Shown here: piece by piece, positions 1-5,657 of the stretch
Layout: each line of letters opens with the position of its first letter
Numbering within the stretch: the first letter of the stretch is position 1
Assembly (NCBI GenBank): GCA_016218095.1
Contig: JACREV010000047.1
Span: 1-8,945 of the forward strand
Direction: 5' to 3'
DNA: 8,945 nt
From: Deltaproteobacteria bacterium
GTDB taxonomy: Bacteria > Desulfobacterota > GWC2-55-46
Position numbers and translations under genes: made by a program
The notes under the pieces: model-generated
Database searches by the model: none
What the model was told of the DNA's origin: nothing
The model's input: only the letters and a program-made list of their open reading frames with translations

Positions 1-10
1 CAGGAACCCC

Positions 11-418
11 ATGAAGATAAAGCTTGCCAAGGAAGAAATAGAGAGCGCGTCGATCCACCAGCTCCAGCGGATCAGCGGCGAGGATTTGAAGAAGTGCTAC
101 CAGTGCGGCAACTGCTCCGGCGGGTGCCCTGTCTCCTACGAGATGGAGATAGCCCCGAGCCAGGTGATGAGGTTCCTCCAGCTCGGGAAGATCGAAGAAG
201 TCATGAAGGCGAACTCGATGTGGGTCTGCGTCGGGTGTCTCCAGTGTTATTCGCGGTGCCCGAAGGGCTGTTCAGTCGCGGCGGTGCTTGAGGGCTTAAG
301 GCAGACGGTCTTGAGAAAAGGCGAGGACTTTGAGAAGATAAAGGAAGTACCGATACAGTTCCTTAAGAAGGCGCCACAGCAGGCGATAGTGTGCGGCTTC
401 AGGAAGTTCGTAAGTTAG
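11..418 (+). CDS. hdrC: Heterodisulfide reductase subunit C (HdrC), short form
   Basis: A 135-residue cytosolic ferredoxin-like protein expected to wire HdrA to the catalytic HdrB by carrying electrons through two [4Fe-4S] clusters. Two classic motifs are visible: C29-x2-C32-x2-C35-x3-C39-P and C73-x2-C76-x2-C79-x3-C83-P, with an extra Cys at 87. It has no membrane segments. It is shorter than methanogen HdrC (roughly 180 residues), but the tail (residues 121-133, PQQAIVCGFRKFV) resembles endings I associate with bacterial Hdr-Flx HdrC proteins, so I read it as complete rather than truncated. The ATG at 11 is preceded by AGGA at 2-5. Only ten bases lie upstream, so the promoter and any earlier operon gene are outside the window. 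It is followed by hdrB after 110 nt. The alternative is a generic 4Fe-4S dicluster protein, but the neighbours make HdrC the clear choice. Confidence 0.92.
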   Translation: MKIKLAKEEIESASIHQLQRISGEDLKKCYQCGNCSGGCPVSYEMEIAPSQVMRFLQLGKIEEVMKANSMWVCVGCLQCYSRCPKGCSVAAVLEGLRQTVLRKGEDFEKIKEVPIQFLKKAPQQAIVCGFRKFVS

Positions 419-474
419 TCCAGGCGCGGTTACTTGAAAGAGAGGCGGGCCCGGAGCACCGGTCCTACACTTTA

Positions 475-487
475 AAAAGACTCTTTT
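475..487. promoter_or_regulatory. 13-bp palindrome in the hdrC-hdrB gap (possible operator)
   Basis: The 110-nt gap between hdrC and hdrB holds no gene. Its only clear structure is AAAAGA-C-TCTTTT, a perfect 6-bp inverted repeat around one base. The single-base centre makes it a poor RNA hairpin, so a protein-binding site is more plausible than a terminator. The heptamer CCGGTCC also occurs twice in the gap, at 459-465 and 520-526, the second copy just before the hdrB start. Such short palindromes arise by chance, so this is only a pointer. Confidence 0.15.
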
Positions 488-528
488 AAGGCGGAATCCG
501 AATAGACAAAGGCTTTGGTCCGGTCCAG

Positions 529-1398
529 ATGAAGATACCCTATTATCCAGGCTGTACGCTCAACACGTTCGCAAAGAGCTTTGATGAGTCCGCGCGCGAC
601 GCCGCCGCAGCAATCGGTTTCGAGATGGCGGAACTCAAGCAGTGGAACTGCTGCGGCGCGACGTTCCCCCTTACCCCCGACAACCTCATAGCCCTCTCGG
701 CCCCGGCAAAGGTATTGTCGAATGCCGGGAAAGAGGGCGATACCTTGACGACCCTTTGTTCCGTCTGCTACAACGTCCTTAAGAGGACGAATAAGGTGAT
801 GCGCGACAACAAGGAAAAGCGCACGACCATAAACGGCTTTATAGAGGAGGAGTATGACGGCGGCGTCAACGTCCTCCACTTCCTCGAGGTGCTCCGCGAT
901 AAGGTCGGGTTCGATAAGGTAAAGGCGGCCGTAAAGAGGCCTCTTGCGGGCATCAAGACAGGCGCTTACTACGGGTGCATGTTGCTCCGCCCGTTCGAGG
1001 ACATGGGGATAGACAACGCCGAGAGGCCGACGGTATTCGAGAACCTGCTTAAGTCGCTCGGCGCCGAACCCGTCGAGTTCCCGAACAGGATCGAGTGCTG
1101 TGGCGCGCACCTCGCCATGAACAACGAAGATGTGGTGACAAAGCTCTCCGGCAACGTCATGACCTCGGCGGTCGGCTCCGGCGCGGAGCTAATCGTCACG
1201 AGCTGTCCTCTCTGCCAGTACAATCTGGAAAAGAGCCAGGACAAGGTCGTTGCACAGACCCCCGGGTACGCGGGCGTCCCTGTCATCTACTTTACGCAGG
1301 CGCTCGGGCTTGCGCTCGGCCAGCCGATAGAGTCCCTCGGGTTCGAGAAGAACGTAACCGATGTCATGCCCCTTCTTAAGAAGAAGGGGATAGTTTAG
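529..1398 (+). CDS. hdrB: Heterodisulfide reductase subunit B (HdrB), CCG-domain catalytic subunit
   Basis: The disulfide-reducing subunit. In structurally studied HdrB, two CCG domains bind two non-cubane [4Fe-4S] clusters that cleave the disulfide. Both CCG signatures are complete here. Domain 1 has C9, C41-C42-G and C77-x2-C80; domain 2 has C150, C190-C191-G and C226-x2-C229. At 289 residues it matches the usual length, with no truncation or frameshift. The start at 529 gives the typical N-terminus MKIPYYPGCT; the preceding bases (GGTCCGGTCCAG) form no strong Shine-Dalgarno. It ends 11 nt before hdrA. In methanogens the substrate is CoM-S-S-CoB; in sulfate reducers the DsrC trisulfide/disulfide is proposed. 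The substrate here cannot be read from the sequence. Confidence 0.95.
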   Translation: MKIPYYPGCTLNTFAKSFDESARDAAAAIGFEMAELKQWNCCGATFPLTPDNLIALSAPAKVLSNAGKEGDTLTTLCSVCYNVLKRTNKVMRDNKEKRTTINGFIEEEYDGGVNVLHFLEVLRDKVGFDKVKAAVKRPLAGIKTGAYYGCMLLRPFEDMGIDNAERPTVFENLLKSLGAEPVEFPNRIECCGAHLAMNNEDVVTKLSGNVMTSAVGSGAELIVTSCPLCQYNLEKSQDKVVAQTPGYAGVPVIYFTQALGLALGQPIESLGFEKNVTDVMPLLKKKGIV

Positions 1399-1409
1399 AT
1401 GAGGTCCAT

Positions 1410-3383
1410 ATGCCGAGAATAGGCGTATTCGTCTGCCAGTGCGGAAATAACATAGCGGCGACCGTCGACACCAAGAAGGTCGCCGAGGAGATGAAGAAGC
1501 TCCCCGGGGTCGTCTTTACCTGCGACTACAAGTTCATGTGCTCGTCGCCGGGCCAGGAGATGCTGAAGCAGGCGATAAAGGATAACAAGCTCGACGGCTT
1601 GATAGTTTCCGCCTGCTCTCCGCACATGCACGAGAAGACCTTCAGGAAGGCCGCCGAGGCCGCTGGGCTTAACCCCTACCAGTGCGAGATAACGAACATA
1701 AGAGAGCAGTGCTCCTGGGTCCACCACGACACGACAAAGGCCGTGGGGACGGTCAAATCCATCGACCTCACGAGGATGACTATTGAGAGGCTCAAGAAAA
1801 ACAGGCCTCTTAAGAAGATAAAGATACCCGTCAAGAAGCGCGCGCTCGTAATAGGCGGAGGCATCGCCGGCATACAGGCCGCGCTCGACATAGCCGAGGG
1901 CGGACGCGAGGTAATACTCGTCGAGAAGGAGCCCTCTATCGGCGGCAACATGGCGAGGCTCTCCGAGACATTCCCGACCATGGACTGCTCGCAGTGCATC
2001 CTGACGCCCAAGATGGTCGAAGCGGAGCTGAACGAGAACATAACCTTGCTGACGTACTCGGAGGTAGAGAAGGTCGATGGCTACATCGGGAACTTCACGG
2101 TACAGATAAGGCGCAAATCGAAGTTCGTCGACGAAGAGAGGTGCACGGGTTGCGGCGAGTGCATAGAGAAGTGCCCATTCAAGACCGAGAGCGCGTTCGA
2201 ACTGGGGCTCTCCAAACGGAAGGTCATCTACACGCCGTTCCCGCAGTCGGTCCCGAACGTCCCGGTGATAGACGCCCCCAACTGCCCGAAGATACAGAAG
2301 GACAAGTGCGGCGCGTGCGCGATCGTATGCGGCCCGAAGTGCATAGATTTTAAGATGGAAGACAAGATCGTGACCGAAGAGGTCGGCGCGATAGTGGTGG
2401 CCACCGGCTACCAGCTCATGCCGAACGAGAGGTTCGGGGAGTACGGCTACGGCAGGATAAAGGACGTCATAAACGGGATGCAGTTCGAGCGTCTCGCGTC
2501 GTCCTCGGGCCCCACGGGCGGAGAGATCAGGCGCCCCTCCGACGGCAAGGTCCCGAAGAACGTCGTCTTCATACAGTGCGTCGGCTCGAGGGACGAGAAG
2601 AAGGGCGTCTCCTACTGCTCCAAGGTCTGCTGCATGTACACGGCCAAGCACACGATGTTATATAAGCACAAGGTCCACGACGGCCAGTCGTATGTCTTCT
2701 ATATGGACATCCGCTCAGGCGGAAAGCGGTACGAGGAGTTCGTAAGGAAGGCGATAGAGCACGACGACGCCATGTACCTCCGGGGCCGCGTCTCCAGGGT
2801 CTATGAAAAGGACGGCAAGGTCATAGTCCAGGGCGCTGATACCCTTTCCGGGTCACAGGTAGAGATAGAGGCCGAGATGGTCGTGCTCGCTACAGCGATT
2901 GTTTCGAGGGAAGGCGCGGATACTCTCGCCCAGAAGCTCGGCATAGGGTACGACAAGTACAAGTTCTACAACGAGTACCACCCGAAGCTCCGTCCGGTTG
3001 AGACCGTGACCGCCGGGATATTCCTCGCCGGAACGTGCATGGGGCCGATGGACATACCGGAATCCGTCGCGCAGGGTTCTGCCGCGGCTTCGAAGGTGCT
3101 CTCGTTATTCTCCGCCGACGAGATGGCGAGGGAGCCGATAACCGCGGGCGTGAACAAAACGACCTGCAACGCGTGCTGGGACTGCGTAACAGCCTGCCCG
3201 TACTCGGCTATCGAGAGGGACACCGTAAAGGACAGGCAGGGGAACATAGTTAAGTGGCTCGCGAGGGTCAACGAGGGCGTGTGCCAGGGTTGCGGCGTGT
3301 GTGTGGCGGCGTGCAGGTCGAAGTCGATCGATCTACGCGGTTATACCGACGAGCAGGTCTTCGCGGCGATAAATTCGTTCTGA
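1410..3383 (+). CDS. hdrA: Heterodisulfide reductase subunit A (HdrA), FAD electron-bifurcating subunit
   Basis: The flavin-bifurcating core of Hdr complexes, 657 residues, full length and cytosolic. It has an N-terminal domain with conserved cysteines (C9-x-C11-G, C38, C44, C69). A thioredoxin-reductase-like FAD fold follows, with a dinucleotide loop at 149-157 (GGGIAGIQA) and C193/C196 near the position where some methanogen HdrAs carry selenocysteine. An inserted ferredoxin domain has C245/C248/C251/C255 and C300/C303/C307/C311. The HdrA motif FIQCVGSRD is at 387-395, with C390, C403, C407 and C408. A C-terminal ferredoxin domain has C586/C589/C592/C596 and C625/C628/C631/C635. The start at 1410 has GAGGT at 1401-1405 and lies 11 nt after hdrB, so they are co-translated or at least co-transcribed. 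The C-terminal ferredoxin is the expected exit to free ferredoxin. There is no fused MvhD domain; that protein is encoded separately at 3917. Confidence 0.97.
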   Translation: MPRIGVFVCQCGNNIAATVDTKKVAEEMKKLPGVVFTCDYKFMCSSPGQEMLKQAIKDNKLDGLIVSACSPHMHEKTFRKAAEAAGLNPYQCEITNIREQCSWVHHDTTKAVGTVKSIDLTRMTIERLKKNRPLKKIKIPVKKRALVIGGGIAGIQAALDIAEGGREVILVEKEPSIGGNMARLSETFPTMDCSQCILTPKMVEAELNENITLLTYSEVEKVDGYIGNFTVQIRRKSKFVDEERCTGCGECIEKCPFKTESAFELGLSKRKVIYTPFPQSVPNVPVIDAPNCPKIQKDKCGACAIVCGPKCIDFKMEDKIVTEEVGAIVVATGYQLMPNERFGEYGYGRIKDVINGMQFERLASSSGPTGGEIRRPSDGKVPKNVVFIQCVGSRDEKKGVSYCSKVCCMYTAKHTMLYKHKVHDGQSYVFYMDIRSGGKRYEEFVRKAIEHDDAMYLRGRVSRVYEKDGKVIVQGADTLSGSQVEIEAEMVVLATAIVSREGADTLAQKLGIGYDKYKFYNEYHPKLRPVETVTAGIFLAGTCMGPMDIPESVAQGSAAASKVLSLFSADEMAREPITAGVNKTTCNACWDCVTACPYSAIERDTVKDRQGNIVKWLARVNEGVCQGCGVCVAACRSKSIDLRGYTDEQVFAAINSF

Positions 3384-3429
3384 TGGTTTTTGCTGAGGCG
3401 GGGGATTTGAAATAGATAATCTCCTCTCA

Positions 3430-3450
3430 CCCCTCTTTAGAAAAGAGGGG
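3430..3450. repeat. Palindromic repeat, copy 1 (left of DUF559 gene)
   Basis: A perfect 9-bp inverted repeat, CCCCTCTTT (3430-3438) and AAAGAGGGG (3442-3450), around a 3-nt loop AGA. The identical 21-mer recurs at 3864-3884, so the two copies bracket the DUF559 gene as direct repeats. This copy lies 47 nt after the hdrA stop. No T-tract follows, so it is not a canonical intrinsic terminator, although an RNA hairpin here could shield the hdrA transcript end. Confidence 0.85.
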
Positions 3451-3473
3451 GATGAAAGGCTCGATATCTTGCT

Positions 3474-3500
3474 CCCCCTTTTTTAAAGGGGGCCGGGGGG
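3474..3500. repeat. Second palindrome with G-rich tail, directly before the DUF559 start
   Basis: CCCCCTTT (3474-3481) and AAAGGGGG (3485-3492) form an 8-bp stem with a TTT loop, followed by the G-rich tail CCGGGGGG (3493-3500), three bases before the ATG at 3504. It shares the plan of copy 1 (C-rich arm, A/T-rich centre, G-rich arm) and probably belongs to the same repeat family. Its tail supplies the only purine-rich stretch that could act as a ribosome-binding site for the next gene. Confidence 0.75.
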
Positions 3501-3503
3501 ATT

Positions 3504-3860
3504 ATGGGTAGAATGCTCGTCTATAATCCCCGGCTCAAGAGGCTATCGCAAGAGCTTAGAAGAAATATGACCGATGCCGAAAGGCTCGTCTGGTCGAGGA
3601 TCAGAGGGAAGCAACTCAAGGGAGTTCAGGTATACAGGCAGAGGATAATAGGAAATTATATCGTCGATTTTTACTGCCCGAAGGCAAAGCTGGTTATTGA
3701 GATAGACGGAGGAGAGCATTATAAGGAAGAAGGCGCGAAAAAAGACGAGGTGAGAGACGCCTCCCTGAGAGGCAACGGGCTCTCGGTCTTGAGGTTTTTC
3801 GATATTGACGTCTTATTGAATATCGATGCTGTAATAGAGGATATACACGAAAAGATGTAA
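3504..3860 (+). CDS. DUF559 protein, predicted Vsr-like/PD-(D/E)XK endonuclease fold
   Basis: A 118-residue protein of the DUF559 family, related to the very-short-patch-repair endonuclease fold; the family's biological role is not established. Recognisable pieces are the N-terminal YNPRLKRLSQELRRNMTDAE (residues 8-27), the strand RQRIIGNYIVDFYCP (45-59) with candidate catalytic D55, and LVIEIDGGEH (63-72) carrying the E66-x-D68 pair. Length is normal for a stand-alone DUF559. An alternative start at residue 4 (base 3513) would give the common MLVYNP N-terminus. Base use is visibly more A/T-rich than the neighbours, especially after 3780, which suggests separate origin. It has no functional link to Hdr-Flx, yet sits between hdrA and mvhD inside palindromic repeats, so I infer an inserted cassette. 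Family call sure; activity unproven. Confidence 0.88.
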   Translation: MGRMLVYNPRLKRLSQELRRNMTDAERLVWSRIRGKQLKGVQVYRQRIIGNYIVDFYCPKAKLVIEIDGGEHYKEEGAKKDEVRDASLRGNGLSVLRFFDIDVLLNIDAVIEDIHEKM

Positions 3861-3863
3861 ACT

Positions 3864-3884
3864 CCCCTCTTTAGAAAAGAGGGG
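3864..3884. repeat. Palindromic repeat, copy 2 (right of DUF559 gene)
   Basis: Identical over 21 bases to 3430-3450, with arms at 3864-3872 and 3876-3884 and an AGA loop. It starts three bases after the DUF559 stop. The flanking sequence differs from copy 1 (TTAAGGG follows here, GATGAAA there), so identity is confined to the palindrome. No T-run follows, so intrinsic termination is unlikely. The two copies delimit a block of about 455 bp containing only the DUF559 gene and the second palindrome. Confidence 0.85.
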
Positions 3885-3916
3885 TTAAGGGCAAAACCAA
3901 AAAGTCGGGTTTAAAG

Positions 3917-4381
3917 ATGACGGAACATAACGCGCATACGGAATCGACCGGCGGCTTCGAGCCGAAGATAATGGCCTTTGTCTGCAACTGGTGCACCTAC
4001 GCCGGCGCGGACCTCGCGGGCACGAGCAGGATGGAGTACAGGCCGAACGTCCGCATCATCAAGCTCCCGTGCACGGGGAGGATCGACCCGCTCTTCATCA
4101 TAAAGGCCTTCGAGAACGGGGCTGACGGGGTGCTCGTCTCCGGGTGCCACCCCGGCGACTGCCACTATACGACCGGAAATTACCATGCAAGGCGCCGCTG
4201 GATAGGCTTCAAGCACCTCCTCGAGTTCACGGGCATAGACATGAGGCGGCTCCACTTTTCGTGGGTGTCGGCGTCCGAGGCTATAAAGTGGGTAGACTTG
4301 ATAAACAAGATAACGGACGAGGTAAAGGCGCTCGGGCCTTTCATGGAGTACAAGGGGCTTAAGGAAAAGGCCGCTGAATAA
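3917..4381 (+). CDS. mvhD: MvhD/FlxD-type [2Fe-2S] adaptor protein
   Basis: A 154-residue cytosolic protein that in methanogens passes electrons from the F420-non-reducing hydrogenase to HdrA, and in Flx-Hdr systems (as FlxD) from the NADH-oxidising module to HdrA. The family's cysteines are present: C23-x2-C26 in FVCNWCTYAGADLAG (21-35), C52 in LPCTGRID (50-57), and C77/C82 in SGCHPGDCHY (75-84), the set expected for one [2Fe-2S] cluster. Length is typical and it is not fused to HdrA. The 154-residue start at 3917 has no strong Shine-Dalgarno (GGGTTTAAAG upstream). It lies 533 nt after hdrA, a gap filled by the repeat-DUF559 block, whereas these genes usually sit close together. The next gene begins 17 nt downstream. 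No hydrogenase genes are nearby, so the FlxD role is favoured. Confidence 0.93.
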   Translation: MTEHNAHTESTGGFEPKIMAFVCNWCTYAGADLAGTSRMEYRPNVRIIKLPCTGRIDPLFIIKAFENGADGVLVSGCHPGDCHYTTGNYHARRRWIGFKHLLEFTGIDMRRLHFSWVSASEAIKWVDLINKITDEVKALGPFMEYKGLKEKAAE

Positions 4382-4398
4382 AGGGGGCGTACAGGCTT

Positions 4399-4620
4399 AT
4401 GGCGAACGAGGTCTCGGTCAGCGCCGTGCTGGTTGAGGAAGAGGACGGGACATACAGGGCGAGCTGTCCGGAGGCGGGGATAGAGGTCAAGGGGACCGAC
4501 TCCGAAGATACCGTAAGGGCCTTGAAAGACGCGGTGACGAGACGCATAAGGGAAGTGGGCGCGGCGAACATACAGTTGAAGCCCGTAAAGTGTTTGAAGT
4601 TCAAGGTGCCGGTGGATTGA
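4399..4620 (+). CDS. Small HicB-like (UPF0150-type) domain protein, function unknown
   Basis: A 73-residue soluble protein. Residues 6-50 resemble the HicB antitoxin fold: a strand SAVLVEEEDGTYRASCPEAG, then IEVKGTDSEDTVRALKDAV, the usual beta-beta plus 'exTxEEAl..lkeAi' helix pattern. A distinctive tail (60-73) ends CLKFKVPVD. No DNA-binding domain follows and no HicA-type toxin ORF is visible on either side, so it is not an ordinary toxin-antitoxin pair. It starts 17 nt after mvhD, with AAGGGGG at 4381-4387 upstream, so it is probably co-expressed with the Hdr-Flx genes. It could be a small accessory or regulatory protein for the complex, or an unrelated orphan. C20 and C66 are its only cysteines, too few for an Fe-S cluster by itself. 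Confidence 0.65.
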   Translation: MANEVSVSAVLVEEEDGTYRASCPEAGIEVKGTDSEDTVRALKDAVTRRIREVGAANIQLKPVKCLKFKVPVD

Positions 4621-4639
4621 GCCGGGATGAGAAGACCTG

Positions 4640-4672
4640 CCCTCCCTTGACGGGAGGGGATTGAGGGGAGGG
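4640..4672. repeat. Palindrome with G-rich tail and four G-tracts (REP-like, possible G-quadruplex)
   Basis: CCCTCCC (4640-4646) and GGGAGGG (4652-4658) form a 7-bp stem around TTGAC, followed by a G-rich tail. Four G-runs, 4652-4654, 4656-4659, 4665-4668 and 4670-4672, are separated by 1, 5 and 1 bases, matching the G3+N1-7 quadruplex rule. The layout (C-rich arm, short loop, G-rich arm, G-rich tail) resembles the palindromes around the DUF559 gene. The rest of the 127-nt gap to the next gene is A/T-richer, and I saw nothing else in it. Confidence 0.7.
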
Positions 4673-4747
4673 TGAAGCGCCCTCCGGACGAGATTTAGAA
4701 AAAATCAGATTAAAGTCGGTTCGGCAAACGGGCCTTATAAGGGCGTT

Positions 4748-5641
4748 ATGGAAGAGATACTTAGAAAAAAGGCAAAAGAGCTTCTTGAATCCGGCGAGGT
4801 CAAGGTCGTAATAGGCTACGGCTGGAACAGGCAGAGGACAAAGACCACGCCGGTCTTCATAACGGACGCCGCGGACGCCGACAGGCTCGTATGGAACCCC
4901 CTTTGCGTCAACAACCTCTCGGTGTATCTCACGCGGAAGTTCAAGGACATACAGGCTATGGGCAAGCCCGCGATAGTAGCCAAGGGTTGCGACATAAAGA
5001 ACATCGTCGTCCTCATAACCGAGGCGCAGTTCAAGAGGGAGGACGTCTGCATCATAGGCATGACCTGCGAAGGTGTTGTTTACAGGCAGGAGCTCTGGAA
5101 GGGCGAATTGAAGCCCGAGATAATGCCGACGAAGTGCCATAACTGCGACGTGAGGAACCCCCATCTCGCGGACTTCGTCGTCGGCGAAAAGTCGTCTTTC
5201 ACACCGCCCGAGACGCCTGCGGGCATGGTATTCGATAAAATAAAGGCGCTCGACTCCAGGGGGCAGGCTGACAAGTGGTCCTTCTGGATAAACGAGTTCT
5301 CGCGATGCATAAAGTGCTACGCCTGCAGGCAGGTATGCTCGCTCTGCTACTGCGAGAGGTGCATAACTGAAAAGAACATGCCGCAGTGGATAGAGACCTC
5401 GGCGCACCCGAGGGGGAACCTCTCGTGGAACCTGACGCGCGCCATGCACCTCGTCGGCAGGTGCACATTCTGCGGCGAGTGCGAGAGGGCGTGCCCGGTG
5501 AACATCCCGTTGAACCTCGTGAACCAGAAGATGATACAGGTCGTAAAGGACGCCTTCGACTTCCGCTCGGGGTACGACGAGAAGACCCATCCTCCGATGA
5601 TAGTCTTCTCCCCGGACGACAAGGACGACTTCATAAAATAG
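4748..5641 (+). CDS. flxC: 4Fe-4S dicluster protein with FrhB/FdhB-like N-terminus, probable FlxC
   Basis: A 297-residue cytosolic electron-relay protein. Residues 16-115 resemble the coenzyme F420 hydrogenase/formate dehydrogenase beta-subunit fold (VVIGYGW at 20-26, AKGCDIKNIVVLI at 78-90, CIIGMTCEGV at 101-110). A CxxC pair follows at C130/C133. A dense block has C187-x2-C190-x2-C193-x3-C197-x2-C200-x-C202-x2-C205, then C239-x2-C242-x2-C245-x3-C249-P, giving at least two [4Fe-4S] clusters with cysteines to spare. The start at 4748 has a weak AAGGGC upstream. It ends 16 nt before the AsrA/HydB-like gene. By position in the mirrored flxDCBA order it is FlxC; the letter is inferred from order, while the Fe-S relay role rests on sequence. 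True F420 use is unlikely given the NAD(P)-type FlxA downstream. Confidence 0.8.
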   Translation: MEEILRKKAKELLESGEVKVVIGYGWNRQRTKTTPVFITDAADADRLVWNPLCVNNLSVYLTRKFKDIQAMGKPAIVAKGCDIKNIVVLITEAQFKREDVCIIGMTCEGVVYRQELWKGELKPEIMPTKCHNCDVRNPHLADFVVGEKSSFTPPETPAGMVFDKIKALDSRGQADKWSFWINEFSRCIKCYACRQVCSLCYCERCITEKNMPQWIETSAHPRGNLSWNLTRAMHLVGRCTFCGECERACPVNIPLNLVNQKMIQVVKDAFDFRSGYDEKTHPPMIVFSPDDKDDFIK

Positions 5642-5657
5642 TTTCCGGAACGGAAAT

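Noticed and set aside
11..418. HdrC as a truncated or frameshifted gene
   Set aside because: It is shorter than methanogen HdrC but has both complete 4Fe-4S motifs and a C-terminus resembling bacterial Hdr-Flx HdrC; no downstream frame continues the protein in 419-528.
1395..2651. Long antisense open frame (about 418 codons) opposite hdrA
   Set aside because: It mirrors the codon bias of hdrA, has arginine/leucine/valine-rich low-information sequence, matches no family I recognise, and the sense gene is unmistakable.
3430..3450. Intrinsic terminator after hdrA
   Set aside because: The stem is good but no T-tract follows, and the same 21-mer recurs after the DUF559 gene, which fits a repeat family better.
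3430..3884. CRISPR array or composite transposon
   Set aside because: There are only two identical copies 434 bp apart with a gene between, no spacers, no transposase, and no target-site duplication that I could see.
3917..4381. MvhD as evidence for an MvhADG hydrogenase
   Set aside because: No hydrogenase large or small subunit is in the window; the FlxA/B/C genes give an NAD(P)H-linked alternative.
4399..4620. Complete HicAB toxin-antitoxin module
   Set aside because: No small HicA-like frame occurs in the 17-nt or 127-nt gaps on either side.
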